From Micavibrio aeruginosavorus (GTDB lineage Bacteria > Pseudomonadota > Alphaproteobacteria > Micavibrionales > Micavibrionaceae), in contig CP066681.1 in assembly GCA_016432265.1 (NCBI GenBank), forward strand, positions 1,886,342 to 1,950,341: 64,000 nucleotides of DNA. Reading direction: 5' to 3'. Made by a program: the position numbers and the translations under genes. Positions 26,329-35,955 of this stretch are shown here, piece by piece; positions within the stretch are counted from its first letter, which is position 1, and the number at the start of each line of letters is the position of its first letter. The notes under the pieces were generated by a model. The model had not been told where the DNA came from. It worked only from the letters and a program-made list of their open reading frames with translations, and searched no databases.

Positions 26329-26985
26329 CTAATAAGACGTCACGTAGTTGATTCCTTCATCGGGCAACAGCAAACGTCCGTCGTTCATGAAATTGCGATA
26401 ATTGCCCGTCATCAATTCGTGATTGGCTTTCTTGAAAGCAATCGACTTCGCAAGGCTGAGGAAAGGCACCTTCCACTGATCATAGGCATCCTTATGACAG
26501 GAGCAGTCAAGGATATAAACCCTGTTGTTGTACAAAGAGGCAAACAGAACGGCGCGGCGCTCCATTTCCGGATACGGCACCGACCCGACATAACCGCCCT
26601 CGGCGAAGCTGGCCCAGCCACGCCCCAGGCCAGTGCCATCCTGCAAGTTATAAAGCTCAGCCTGTTTGTATTCACGCAAGTACTGATCCCAGAAACTTAG
26701 ACTGTACTCTATTTTCTGCACTGAAGGATTAAAACGCGGCGGGAAAATCGCATAACGCTTGTCTTCATGGCTACGGATACGACAAAAAGCATGGGCTCTG
26801 CCTGACGGCGCCGCCAGCGTGACCAAGTCATCCGGATCCTGCCCGTTTTCTACCTGCCACGTGTCGGGATAAGACAGAGTCAGCCCGGTTTGGCTGTCTT
26901 CCCAAACAAAATAATCAGCTTTTGCCGAAGATACGGAACCTGTCAAAAGAGCCAACGCCATGGCGGCGGTAAGAAATGCGCGCAT
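26329..26985 (-). CDS. exported protein of unknown function
   Basis: 218 residues. Signal peptide (MRAFLTAAMALALLTGSVSSAKA) followed by a compact soluble domain starting YFVWEDSQTGLTLSYPDTW, a pattern seen in periplasmic PsbP/DcrB-like folds (resemblance only). Three cysteines, two close together (LDCSCHKD), might form a disulfide in the periplasm. ATG 26985 has GGGAAA upstream. Separated from the permease operon by a likely terminator. Confidence 0.65.
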   Translation of the reverse strand: MRAFLTAAMALALLTGSVSSAKADYFVWEDSQTGLTLSYPDTWQVENGQDPDDLVTLAAPSGRAHAFCRIRSHEDKRYAIFPPRFNPSVQKIEYSLSFWDQYLREYKQAELYNLQDGTGLGRGWASFAEGGYVGSVPYPEMERRAVLFASLYNNRVYILDCSCHKDAYDQWKVPFLSLAKSIAFKKANHELMTGNYRNFMNDGRLLLPDEGINYVTSY

Positions 26986-27158
26986 TAGATTTTCCCAAAA
27001 GATTATAAGAATCTGCCGTGAGCTATTGTGCAATCATAGGCACGAAAAGGCAAACGCCTTGTGAGAGCTTAACCCCCTGATTTCGGTAGAAAGCCACAAA
27101 ATTGACATATCATTTATTGTTATGTTAACAAACAACTCCAATCTGAAAAGAGGGAGAC

Positions 27159-27734
27159 ATGGAAGATATGCTACTTCCCCGCCAGGGGTGGCTGAACGCC
27201 TGCTTCAGCCGGGCATTGCGCCAGATGGATAATAAATCAGGCGCCGAAGCGCGGCGTGCATGGCTGGATCAGCATTTTGGCGGCATCGATATCGTGCGGT
27301 CAGGGGCCAGATACATTGCCTGCCTGCCAAAGGCCTATCGCGTACGCGATATATCCCCGACGGACTTTTCCCTCTTCATTGCCCGCCGCCTCAGTCTTAG
27401 CCATGAACGCATAAAACTTGTGCCGCACAGACTGAGCGAAGAAGGTTTGAGCCTGCAAGAGAGTATTGACCGCCTGCACCAGTCCGTTATCGAACTTCTG
27501 GACACGCAAGGCATGATCGATATCTATCGCCCGAAACAGGGGCAACCTGAAAATATTATCGTGCCTGGCCAGACTTATTCGTGCATACAGCATGAAGATG
27601 AATTTCATGATCATGCCAGCGCAGACCTTATCGATTTCACCATCAAGCCGGTAAGCCCTCGCGTTCAGCGGGTATACGAAGTACCATTTGAAAACAACCA
27701 CATGCACATTATGAGCATGAAAATCGCCCCCTAG
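27159..27734 (+). CDS. hypothetical protein
   Basis: 191 residues, no signal peptide or membrane span. I do not recognise a family. N-terminal half is basic and helical (ACFSRALRQMDNK, RAWLDQHFGG), the middle holds KLVPHRLSEEGLSLQESIDRL, and the C-terminal half is histidine-rich (HEDEFHDHASADLIDF, NNHMHIM). GGGAGAC before the ATG and a TTGACA about 65 bases upstream support expression. Convergent with trpS. Confidence 0.6.
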   Translation: MEDMLLPRQGWLNACFSRALRQMDNKSGAEARRAWLDQHFGGIDIVRSGARYIACLPKAYRVRDISPTDFSLFIARRLSLSHERIKLVPHRLSEEGLSLQESIDRLHQSVIELLDTQGMIDIYRPKQGQPENIIVPGQTYSCIQHEDEFHDHASADLIDFTIKPVSPRVQRVYEVPFENNHMHIMSMKIAP

Positions 27735-27746
27735 ACGGCCGGCTCT

Positions 27747-28754
27747 TCACGCCCGCCAGAACCCCATGATATCCATGGTCTCGCGCAAAATGGGCCGCGC
27801 GATAATATCGGCCTGCTCAGCCCCATCCTTGAGAATGCGGTCGATCTTGTCAGGGTGCGCCAGAAGATCGCTCATGCGTTCTGTAATCGGGGACAGATGC
27901 CGAACAGCAATCTCCGCCAGTTCCGGCTTAAAAACAGACCATGGCTGACCGCCAAATTCTTTTAAGACGTCGGATTTGCTGCGCCCCATTAAGGATGCAT
28001 AGATTGTGACAAGGTTATCCGCACCGGCACGGTCTTTTAGTTCCTCTACCGAGATGGGCAAGGGTGCCGAATCCGTTTGCGCGCGCTTGATCTTGGCCGC
28101 AATCTTTTCAGCATCATCCGTCAAATTGATCCGCGAAAGATCGGATTCATCGGATTTGCTCATCTTTTTTGTGCCATCCTTTAACGACATGACACGAGTG
28201 GCCTCTCCCAGGATTTGCGGCTCGGGTTGGGGAAAATGCTCAACCTTGTATCGCGTATTGAAGGTCGAGGCGATTTCCCGCGCCAATTCCAGATGTTGCT
28301 TCTGGTCTTCACCGACCGGAACATGGGTTGCCTTATAAGCAAGAATATCCGCTGCCATCAACACCGGATAGGCAAATAGCCCCAACCCGACACGTTCTGT
28401 GTTTTTGCCTGCCTTATCCTTGAACTGAGTCATGCGTTCAAGTTTGCCCATCTGGCTCATGGTAGCCAGCAACCACATCAGTTGCGAATGCGCCGCAACG
28501 GCCGATTGAGGGAAAATGATGGCCTTCTCGGGGTCAATCCCGGCGGCAATGTAGGCCGCAGCGATTTCCCGCGTCGCCTGCGCCAGCTTGTCAGGTTCCT
28601 GCGGTACCGTGACGGCATGCAGATCAACAACGCAAAAAATGCATTCATCACCCTGCTTCTGCAAATCCACCCAGTTCTTTAAAGCGCCTAGGTAGTTTCC
28701 AAGGTGGAGGTTGTTGGTCGGCTGCATGCCGGAAAAGATGCGTTTTTTCGTCAT
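27747..28754 (-). CDS. trpS: tryptophanyl-tRNA synthetase
   Basis: Class I aminoacyl-tRNA synthetase charging tRNA-Trp. HIGH-type motif NLHLGNYLGAL near residue 14 and KMSKS loop KKMSKSDES near 200; VGEDQKQHLELAREIA binds ATP/tRNA. About 335 residues. Three ATGs lie at 28763, 28760 and 28754; I chose 28754 because AAGGA has the best spacing to it. Downstream of murJ on the same strand, about 200 bases apart. Confidence 0.96.
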   Translation of the reverse strand: MTKKRIFSGMQPTNNLHLGNYLGALKNWVDLQKQGDECIFCVVDLHAVTVPQEPDKLAQATREIAAAYIAAGIDPEKAIIFPQSAVAAHSQLMWLLATMSQMGKLERMTQFKDKAGKNTERVGLGLFAYPVLMAADILAYKATHVPVGEDQKQHLELAREIASTFNTRYKVEHFPQPEPQILGEATRVMSLKDGTKKMSKSDESDLSRINLTDDAEKIAAKIKRAQTDSAPLPISVEELKDRAGADNLVTIYASLMGRSKSDVLKEFGGQPWSVFKPELAEIAVRHLSPITERMSDLLAHPDKIDRILKDGAEQADIIARPILRETMDIMGFWRA

Positions 28755-28803
28755 CTTCATCATCCTTGTCGTTCATAAATACAGGTCGATTGATTTTTCA
28801 GGG

Positions 28804-28820
28804 CGAAGGCATGGCCTTCG
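28804..28820. other. short perfect hairpin between murJ and trpS
   Basis: CGAAGGC-ATG-GCCTTCG, seven-base arms with a three-base loop. No clear T-tract follows on either strand. It may attenuate murJ read-through into trpS. The remaining 28764-28959 spacer shows no gene. Confidence 0.35.
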
Positions 28821-28959
28821 AAATAGGACAAGCGGGCTTACGCCCAGTTTACCGAGCGGCGCCAGTGCCATGTGAAAATCAGAAAACGATGCATTGCACA
28901 GTCCTTGTATCCGTTCCAGACACTATAGACATCCTGCCCCGCGAAAGTCTACCCCTTAA

Positions 28960-30546
28960 TCATTCGCCGTCGACTGCCTCTAAAGCCTCAAGGGCCGACG
29001 GTTTGCGACGACGGGCAAAGTATTTCTTCAAATCGTTAAAGCGCAGCACGCCGCAAACATGCGCGGCCGAAAAATAAATAACGACCCCTCCGGCCACCAG
29101 AACGGACAGCGCCAGAGCCTGGTGCCCGAATGCGCCATCAAACCACGGGCGTAGCGCCCATAGCATCAGCAAAAGTCCGCCCCCCATGACGCACGAACAC
29201 AAGAATATCCGCGGCACTGTACGCAGCAGGCGTTTATCAAAGCTCGTCGTATCCTGCCCCTTCAGCCCCTTCCAGAGAAAATAGCACTGTACCCAGCCTG
29301 CCAACCCTGTCGCCAGCGTTATGCCGGCCACGTCCAGAAATGGTGTCAAGATTAAAGCCACGCCGATATTGACGATCGCCATGACAGCCGCGATCTTGAC
29401 GGGGGTTTTTGTATCCTGCTGCGACCAGTAAGCCGACGAGAAGATTTTCACCCCGACATAGGCGGGCAAACCGATCGACAGGCATGCCAACGCCGGGGCG
29501 GCACGTGCCGTATCCGCGGCGCTAAAAGCGCCCCGTTCAAACAGGACAGAGATGATATCATGAGTGGCCAGCATCAGCGCCACAGCTGCAGGCATGGTGA
29601 AAAACAGGCAATATTCCAGCGCCCGGTTAAAGAGATCGCGAGCTTCTTCTTTATTTCCGGCCGCCAGCGATTTTGTCAGCATGGGCAGTAAGGCGGTTCC
29701 CACAGCGATACCCACGACGCCCAAAGGCAACTGAAACAGGCGATCAGCATAATAGATTGCCGAAATCGCCCCGGCTGACAAGAATGAAGCAATCATGATA
29801 TCGGCGAACAGGTTGACATGGATGATCCCTGCCCCCAGAACCCCCGGCCCCATCAATTTGAAGAGCTTGCGCACTTTCCCATCCATATGCGGCCGGATCA
29901 ACGGCAGCCGGATCTTATATTTTCTCAAATACGCAAGCAGCCAGCATAACTGTATAACGCCCGAAATACTGACAGCCCAGGAGAGCGCATGACCAACCGT
30001 TTCAAACTGGTCAGCAATCAGCATGAAACCGATCTGGCATAAGTTGAAAAAAACCGAGGCCGCCGCGAACGGCCCGAACCTGTCATGCGCATTCAACATG
30101 CCCCCTACCAAAGCGGCCAACGACATCAGCAAAAGGTATGGAAAAGTCACACGCGACATTTCCACAGCGAGTTCACGTGATACCGATCCCTCATCGAAAC
30201 CTGGCGCAATCAGCCCGATTGCCCATGGCATTGCCGCCAGCATAATCATGGTGAACGCGATCAAGACAGCCAGCATGGTCATGAAGGCCTGACCAGCGAA
30301 TTTACCCGCAGCCTCCTCGCCTTCTCTTTGCAGGGTTTCGGAATAAAGAGGCACGAAGGAAACGCTGAAGGCGCCCTCAGCGGTGACATGGCGGAAAAAA
30401 TTCGGCAACTTGAGCGCGACCACGAAAGCATCGGCGACAGGGCCAGCCCCCAGAAAATAGGCCGTCATCACATCGCGAACGAAACCCACGACCCGGGAAA
30501 GTCCGGTCAGCCCGCCTACGGTGGCCATCGCCTTGATTAATTTCAT
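28960..30546 (-). CDS. murJ: lipid II flippase MurJ
   Basis: Integral inner-membrane flippase (MOP superfamily, MviN) moving lipid II to the periplasm for peptidoglycan synthesis. About 14 membrane spans. Signature start MATVGGLTGLSRVVGFVRDVMTAYFLGAGPVADAFVVALKLP broken into GLTGLSRVVGFVRD and ADAFVVALKLPNFFRH, followed by AEGAFSVSFVPLYSE. 528 residues from ATG 30546 (AGGC upstream); a longer frame to 30633 lacks conservation. Divergent from ubiE. Confidence 0.95.
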   Translation of the reverse strand: MKLIKAMATVGGLTGLSRVVGFVRDVMTAYFLGAGPVADAFVVALKLPNFFRHVTAEGAFSVSFVPLYSETLQREGEEAAGKFAGQAFMTMLAVLIAFTMIMLAAMPWAIGLIAPGFDEGSVSRELAVEMSRVTFPYLLLMSLAALVGGMLNAHDRFGPFAAASVFFNLCQIGFMLIADQFETVGHALSWAVSISGVIQLCWLLAYLRKYKIRLPLIRPHMDGKVRKLFKLMGPGVLGAGIIHVNLFADIMIASFLSAGAISAIYYADRLFQLPLGVVGIAVGTALLPMLTKSLAAGNKEEARDLFNRALEYCLFFTMPAAVALMLATHDIISVLFERGAFSAADTARAAPALACLSIGLPAYVGVKIFSSAYWSQQDTKTPVKIAAVMAIVNIGVALILTPFLDVAGITLATGLAGWVQCYFLWKGLKGQDTTSFDKRLLRTVPRIFLCSCVMGGGLLLMLWALRPWFDGAFGHQALALSVLVAGGVVIYFSAAHVCGVLRFNDLKKYFARRRKPSALEALEAVDGE

Positions 30547-30775
30547 ATTTTTGCCTGCCTTTGCCTCACCATAAAGAATCTTGCCTTTGACTGGCAAGTC
30601 CCTGTGAAAAATTGTCCTTAAGACTGCGAGCAAAACAGGAACCCCCCTTATATGCGCGATGAAAACAAATAAAGAAAAACCAACGCTCTTCCCCCAAGGA
30701 AAGGCTTGCGCCAGAACCTGAATCTGGTGATATCGGGGGCTTCCCCCTCATAAGCGACCCTGCTATTGTCACAGG

Positions 30776-31534
30776 ATGAAACAAAACCTAAACCCAGAGA
30801 GCGAATGGTTCGGCACACGGCATGTGAAGGCCGAGGAAAAAGCCAGTCTGGTGCGCGACGTATTCGATTCAGTTGCCGATAGTTATGATGTCATGAATGA
30901 CGCTATGTCTATGGGGATCCACCGCCTGTGGAAAGACCGGCTCATTCGTATGATCCGGCCACGCGGCGGATTGAATTATCTGGATGTCGCCGGGGGTACA
31001 GGCGATATCGCTTTTCGTATCCGCAAGGCGGCAGGCCCGGACGCGCAGATCGCCATCTGCGATATCAACCCTGAGATGCTGCGCGTGGGGCGCAACCGCG
31101 CCGCCAATAAAGGCTGGCTGAACGACTTCGAATGGGTTACAGGCGACGCTGAAAAACTGCCGGTGCCGGATAACAGCGTTGACGTTTACACCATCGCTTT
31201 CGGCCTACGGAACGTCACGCGCATCGATAACGCTCTGGCTGACGCCTATCGTGTGTTGAAACCGGGCGGTCGCTTTTTTTGCCTTGAATTCAGCCGCGTG
31301 GAGGATCCGGGCCTGCGAGCGGTTTACGATCGCTATTCCGAACTGTTTATCCCGCGGATGGGGCAACTGATCGCCAGGGATCGCGATAGCTACCAATATC
31401 TTATTGAAAGTATTAGAAAATTTCCAAATCAGCGGGATTTGGCACGGCGCATGGGCATAGTGGGTTTCCGCGGGGTGCGGTTCAGCAATCTCAGCTTTGG
31501 CATTGCCGCCATCCATCAAGGCTATAAGGCCTGA
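30776..31534 (+). CDS. ubiE: demethylmenaquinone/ubiquinone C-methyltransferase
   Basis: SAM-dependent C-methyltransferase of ubiquinone (and menaquinone) synthesis. VFDSVADSYDVMNDAMSMG at the N-terminus, SAM loop LDVAGGTGDIAFRI near residue 67, AFGLRNVTRID and the C-terminal signature GFRGVRFSNLSFGIAAIH. 252 residues. The usual ubiB partner is not next to it. Confidence 0.95.
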   Translation: MKQNLNPESEWFGTRHVKAEEKASLVRDVFDSVADSYDVMNDAMSMGIHRLWKDRLIRMIRPRGGLNYLDVAGGTGDIAFRIRKAAGPDAQIAICDINPEMLRVGRNRAANKGWLNDFEWVTGDAEKLPVPDNSVDVYTIAFGLRNVTRIDNALADAYRVLKPGGRFFCLEFSRVEDPGLRAVYDRYSELFIPRMGQLIARDRDSYQYLIESIRKFPNQRDLARRMGIVGFRGVRFSNLSFGIAAIHQGYKA

Positions 31535-31686
31535 TTCATCCACAGCTTTTGTGGAATTCAGGCCAGAATGACGACTAAGCCGTTGCATTCGCCATGATTT
31601 TTCCTTATTTCTGTTATAGAAAACAGCCCTAGGAAAGTCCGGGGTTGGGCTTTCACTTACTTTCCGTGAATCAGGGAAAAACACAA

Positions 31687-32196
31687 ATGAACAATATCTT
31701 CCGCAATATTACTCCCGCAGTTGCCGTTATGGTTGCCGGTCTGGCCGGTGCCTATATGGTCTATGATAATTTCTTCAGCGCGAAATCCAGCGACTCGGTT
31801 GCCATGATTGCTCCGGCCGCTGGCGATATGACAGAAGAGAGCATAATCGTTGCCGAAAGCGCCACTACCGATGCGGGTGCCGCCGTTGCCACCGAAGCTG
31901 CTCCGGCTGCTGACGCCGCTGCAGCACCGGTTGAAGCCGCTGTTGAAGCCGTAACCGAAGCCGCCCCGGCCCCTGACTGCACTGCACTGGATGCTGCCGC
32001 TACAGCAGCTATGGGTGGCGTGGATGCCGAGAAAGCCGCAAAAGAAGCTGCTGACTGCCATGCAGCAGCCGCTGCTGCTGCTCCGGCGGAAACTGCAACC
32101 GAAGCCGCTCCGGTCGCTGCTGAGGGTGGTGCCGAAGGCGCTGCTGATGCTGCTAAAGAATCCGCTCCGGCTGCCGACGACCACGGCGCTCACTAA
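31687..32196 (+). CDS. alanine-rich membrane-anchored protein, unknown function
   Basis: 169 residues. One N-terminal membrane anchor or signal ([20 protein letters not shown]) followed by a low-complexity Ala/Glu/Pro-rich domain with two cysteines (APDCTAL, AADCHAA) and a His-containing end. No known domain. ATG 31687 has AGGGA at good spacing. A strong terminator follows. The composition suggests a flexible periplasmic stalk; homologues may be hard to align because of the low complexity. Confidence 0.65.
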   Translation: MNNIFRNITPAVAVMVAGLAGAYMVYDNFFSAKSSDSVAMIAPAAGDMTEESIIVAESATTDAGAAVATEAAPAADAAAAPVEAAVEAVTEAAPAPDCTALDAAATAAMGGVDAEKAAKEAADCHAAAAAAAPAETATEAAPVAAEGGAEGAADAAKESAPAADDHGAH

Positions 32197-32235
32197 TCAG
32201 TATCTCGACCTTTCTCACGGAATTGTCTAGGATGG

Positions 32236-32263
32236 CCCCGCTGGCAACAGCGGGGTCTTTCTT
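32236..32263 (+). terminator. rho-independent terminator
   Basis: CCCCGCTG, loop GCAA, CAGCGGGG, then TCTTTCTT. Perfect eight-base stem. It ends the alanine-rich gene's transcript and separates it from dut, which confirms the dut start at 32283 rather than upstream. Confidence 0.92.
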
Positions 32264-32282
32264 ACGCGCAGGAGATAGAAGC

Positions 32283-32735
32283 ATGGATAAAATCAAGGTT
32301 GCACTAACAACACTTCCTCACGCCAAAGGCATTCCCCTGCCTTCCTATGCAACGGAGCACTCCGCCGGGATGGATTTATGCGCGGCTATTGATATGCCTA
32401 TTACTTTGACGCCCGGGGCAAGAACACTGATCTCCACGGGCCTTTCGATCGCTCTGCCCGCCGGGTTTGAAGCACAGGTGCGTCCGCGTTCCGGTCTTGC
32501 CCTGAAAAACGGCGTTACTGTCCTGAACAGCCCCGGCACCATCGACGCCGATTATCGCGGTGAAATCAAGGTCATCATGGCCAATCTGGGCACGGAACCC
32601 TTCACCATCGAGCGCGGCATGCGGATAGCCCAGATGGTAATCGCCCGCCACAGCACCGCCAGTTGGGAAATCGTCGAAAGCCTGGATGAAACAGCGCGCG
32701 GCTCCGGCGGTTTCGGTTCGACTGGCACACGCTGA
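32283..32735 (+). CDS. dut: dUTP diphosphatase
   Basis: Hydrolyses dUTP to dUMP, keeping uracil out of DNA and feeding thymidylate synthesis. Five trimeric-dUTPase motifs: [42 protein letters not shown] and the C-terminal GSGGFGSTG. 150 residues. ATG 32283 follows GGAGA. A separate transcript start just after the terminator at 32236 is likely. Confidence 0.96.
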   Translation: MDKIKVALTTLPHAKGIPLPSYATEHSAGMDLCAAIDMPITLTPGARTLISTGLSIALPAGFEAQVRPRSGLALKNGVTVLNSPGTIDADYRGEIKVIMANLGTEPFTIERGMRIAQMVIARHSTASWEIVESLDETARGSGGFGSTGTR

Positions 32736-32808
32736 AACCTGATTTTATGCGGGGAAAAGGCTTCTTCCGGCCTTTTCCACCTCCCTTGATTGCCGTAAAT
32801 TGGAAGGC

Positions 32809-35493
32809 ATGTCTCAAACCGCTCTGAAAACAGCCGATGACTTCGTCGCCGAAGGTCATACCCCCATGATGGCGCAATATCACGCTGTCAAGGCACAGCA
32901 CACCGACTGCCTGCTCTTCTACCGCATGGGCGATTTTTACGAGCTGTTTTTTAACGATGCCGTCGTGGCGTCGGCCATTCTCGATATCACGCTAACCAAG
33001 CGCGGCAAGACACAAGGCGAAGAAATCCCCATGTGCGGCGTCCCCTTCCACGCGCACGAAGCTTATATGGCGAAACTGATCCGCGCCGGGCATAAAGTCG
33101 CCATCTGCGACCAAACTGAAACCCCGGAAGAAGCCAGACAGAAACGCGGGTCGAAGGCGCTCGTGAACCGCGACGTCATCCGCGTGGTGACGCAAGGCAC
33201 GTTGACTGAAGACGGCCTGCTCGACGCCCGCAGCAACAACTATCTTGCGGCCCTATGTGAAGTCGGCGGGCAATACGGCCTGTCATGGCTGGAACTTTCA
33301 ACCGGCGAGTTTTTAGTGCAACCGGTACTGGAAAAAGACCTTGCCATGGCGATCGCCCGCGTCGGTGCCAGCGAATTGCTGGTTTCCGACCGCCTGACTC
33401 AAAAAGAAGACCTGTTTGAGCTTTTTGCCCTGATTCGCGATACGCTGACCGCACAAGCCGCCAGCCTGTTCGATAGCGACAACGCCCGCAAACGTTTGGA
33501 AAGCCTCTTCGGCGTCGGCACGCTCGACGCATTCGGCGGATTCAACCGTGCGGAAATTGCCGCTGCCGGCGCCTTAATCGACTATATTGACCGTACACAG
33601 AAAGGAAAAATTCCTCACCTCGCCCGCCCACGCCAGATTTCCGCAAACGGCATCATGGAAATCGATACCGCCACACGCCGCAATCTTGAAATCCTGCGCA
33701 CTCTATCAGGTGAGAAAGCCGGATCGTTGCTGTCGGCGATCGATCGCACGATCACGCCCGCCGGCGCGCGCATGCTACAGGCCCGCCTGTCGGCGCCACT
33801 CTGCGATATCGCCGCCATTCACCAACGCCTGAACGAAGTCGAATGCTTCGTGCACTCCTCCGGCTTGCGCGGATTGATCCGCGATACACTGAAACAAATG
33901 CCCGATCTAGAGCGCGCCCTCGGCCGCCTGACGGTGGGTCGCGGCGGGCCACGCGATCTCGGCATAATCCGTGACGGGCTGAAGCAAACTGCGGAACTCC
34001 GCGTCGTTCTCGCCAATGAGAGGCAAGCCGCGCTTGATGGCATTTCCAGAGCTCTGCATCAGCAACCGCAGACACAAGACCTGGCTGATCGCCTGAAAGA
34101 CGCGCTTGGCGAAGACTTGCCGGCGCTGGAGCGCGATGGCGGATTCATCCGTGCCGGATATAGCGCTAAACTCGATGAATTGCGCCTGATGCGCGATGAC
34201 AGCCGCCGCTTGATCGCCGCCTTGCAAACCCGCTACCAGAAATTGACGGATATCGACTCCCTCAAGATTTCCTATAACAATATCCTCGGCTACTTTATCG
34301 AAGTTCCTGCCAAACGCGCCGATAAGCTGCTGGTGCGTAAGGGCGAGGGAAACACATCGGATAACCCCTTCATTCATCGCCAGACGATGGCCAGCGCCGT
34401 GCGATTCACCACGCCGGAACTGGCGGAACTGGAGCGCGATATTGCCAGCGCCAGCGACAAGGCCATCGGTATAGAGCTGGATCTTTTCCGCCAGATGGTC
34501 GATGAAATTGCACACCAGTCACACAACATCGGTGGCCACGCCCGCGCTATCGCCGCTCTGGACGTGGCAAGCGCGCTTGCCCAGCTTGCCGCGGATGAAA
34601 ATTATGTGCGTCCACTTATCGATGAAAGCCTGAGCTTTAGCATCAAAGGAGGCCGCCACCCGGTGGTAGAACAGGTTCTGCGCAAAACCAGCGGCAATGA
34701 ATTCATGCCGAACGATTGTAACCTGAGCCACCAGCAGCGCCTATGGCTTCTGACCGGGCCCAACATGGCCGGTAAATCAACTTTCCTGCGGCAGAATGCC
34801 TTGATTGCTTTAATGGCGCAGGCCGGATCGTACGTACCCGCACAGGCCGCGCATATCGGTGTGGTGGATCGGTTGTTCAGCCGTGTCGGCGCATCCGACG
34901 ATCTGGCGCGGGGGCGCTCCACCTTTATGGTCGAGATGGTGGAAACCGCCACTATCCTGAATCAAGCGACAGAGCGCTCCCTCGTTATCCTCGATGAAAT
35001 CGGACGCGGCACCGCCACATTCGACGGCCTTTCGATTGCATGGGCTTGTGTTGAACATCTGCATGAGGGCAACAAATGCCGCTCCCTCTTCGCCACCCAT
35101 TACCATGAACTCACCGCGCTGCAGACGCGCCTGCCAGCCCTCTCCTGTCACGCGCTGCAGGTCAAGGAATGGAAGGGTGATATTGTTTTCCTGCACACGG
35201 TCGGGGCGGGTGCGGCTGACCGTTCTTACGGTATTCATGTGGCACGGCTGGCGGGACTGCCGGCAAGCGTCATTGCCCGCGCCGAGACAGTCTTAAAGAC
35301 GCTGGAAAAAGGCGAGCACACAGCCACAGTTACAAAACTTGCCGACGACCTGCCCCTGTTTACCGCCGCCGCACCCGCACCGGAAAAACCCTCGGCGGTA
35401 GCCGCTCGGCTTAAGGATATCCGGCCCGATGAACTCTCCCCCCGCGAAGCCCTTGATATTCTTTACGAACTGAAGAGAATGGACACGGATTAA
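32809..35493 (+). CDS. mutS: DNA mismatch repair protein MutS
   Basis: Mismatch-recognition ATPase. Domain I with the mismatch-reading FYRMGDFYELFF (Phe-x-Glu-type pair), Walker A TGPNMAGKSTFLRQ, Walker B LVILDEIGRGTATFDG, and FATHYHELTAL; C-terminal dimerisation/clamp tail ends EALDILYELKRMD. 894 residues, normal length. GGAAGG lies only one base before ATG 32809, so the in-frame TTG at 32800 is an alternative start. Confidence 0.96.
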   Translation: MSQTALKTADDFVAEGHTPMMAQYHAVKAQHTDCLLFYRMGDFYELFFNDAVVASAILDITLTKRGKTQGEEIPMCGVPFHAHEAYMAKLIRAGHKVAICDQTETPEEARQKRGSKALVNRDVIRVVTQGTLTEDGLLDARSNNYLAALCEVGGQYGLSWLELSTGEFLVQPVLEKDLAMAIARVGASELLVSDRLTQKEDLFELFALIRDTLTAQAASLFDSDNARKRLESLFGVGTLDAFGGFNRAEIAAAGALIDYIDRTQKGKIPHLARPRQISANGIMEIDTATRRNLEILRTLSGEKAGSLLSAIDRTITPAGARMLQARLSAPLCDIAAIHQRLNEVECFVHSSGLRGLIRDTLKQMPDLERALGRLTVGRGGPRDLGIIRDGLKQTAELRVVLANERQAALDGISRALHQQPQTQDLADRLKDALGEDLPALERDGGFIRAGYSAKLDELRLMRDDSRRLIAALQTRYQKLTDIDSLKISYNNILGYFIEVPAKRADKLLVRKGEGNTSDNPFIHRQTMASAVRFTTPELAELERDIASASDKAIGIELDLFRQMVDEIAHQSHNIGGHARAIAALDVASALAQLAADENYVRPLIDESLSFSIKGGRHPVVEQVLRKTSGNEFMPNDCNLSHQQRLWLLTGPNMAGKSTFLRQNALIALMAQAGSYVPAQAAHIGVVDRLFSRVGASDDLARGRSTFMVEMVETATILNQATERSLVILDEIGRGTATFDGLSIAWACVEHLHEGNKCRSLFATHYHELTALQTRLPALSCHALQVKEWKGDIVFLHTVGAGAADRSYGIHVARLAGLPASVIARAETVLKTLEKGEHTATVTKLADDLPLFTAAAPAPEKPSAVAARLKDIRPDELSPREALDILYELKRMDTD

Positions 35494-35566
35494 CCATCCA
35501 ACAAAGCCTTGAAAAAAGGCTAGCACCCCCTTATAAAGAGTCGTCCCTCGCAGACCCCCTTGGACA

Positions 35567-35612
35567 GGGGGGCATAGAGGTTGGACGCGCCGATCTCGGA
35601 AACTGATATACG
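35567..35612 (+). pseudogene. decayed 5' half of a tRNA-Ser
   Basis: The stretch around GAGGTTGGACGCGCC and TCTCGGAAACTG matches the D-arm and anticodon arm of the intact tRNA-Ser that starts 17 bases further on (about 27 of 34 positions identical by eye). It lacks the variable arm, T-arm and acceptor 3' strand, so it cannot be a functional tRNA. Confidence 0.6.
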
Positions 35613-35628
35613 GTGTAAAATTTTTGAT

Positions 35629-35718
35629 GGATGGGTGGCGGAGTGGTTGAACGCGCCAGTCTCGAAAACTGGAATAGTCGCAAGGCTATCGGGGGTTCGA
35701 ATCCCCCCCCATCCGCCA
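35629..35718 (+). tRNA. tRNA-Ser (anticodon CGA)
   Basis: Class II tRNA of 90 bases with encoded CCA. Acceptor arms GGATGGG/CCCATCC, D-arm GCGGAGTGGTTGAACGCGC, anticodon stem CCAGT/ACTGG with loop CTCGAAA (anticodon CGA, decodes UCG), a long variable arm, T-arm GGGGGTTCGAATCCCCC, discriminator G. Lies on the plus strand at the border between the housekeeping block and the accessory block. Confidence 0.95.
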
Positions 35719-35776
35719 TTTACTCGGAACCACTCTCTTTTTAGGGAATGTACGGGATTCTGCTCCCTGCTTCGTT

Positions 35777-35929
35777 TTATCCAGCGCCTTTGGGGAGAAT
35801 TTTAGTGGGGCCGGATATCTCGATTTTAGAGAGTTTCTCGGCAGGCTGATTTTGCAATTCATGAGCAATGTGAAGCGGCTCGCCCGGTACGGCTTCCAGT
35901 GCAGTTTCTATGCTGTTATCTTCGGTCAT
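35777..35929 (-). CDS. 50-residue hypothetical protein
   Basis: Short frame starting ATG 35929 with an excellent AGAGGGGAG four bases upstream. Acidic N-terminus (MTEDNSIETALEAVPGEP), HIAHELQNQPAEKL in the middle and a basic, hydrophobic end. No signal peptide, no family recognised. The strong ribosome site, not the length, is the evidence. It lies just past the terminator of the copper operon on the same strand. Confidence 0.45.
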   Translation of the reverse strand: MTEDNSIETALEAVPGEPLHIAHELQNQPAEKLSKIEISGPTKILPKGAG

Positions 35930-35955
35930 TGTACTCCCCTCTAGCCAAAAACAAA

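Noticed and set aside
35531-35719. 62-residue frame over the tRNA-Ser
   Set aside because: Antisense across a clear tRNA gene; the GGGFEPP-type peptide is a common artefact of reading the T-arm.
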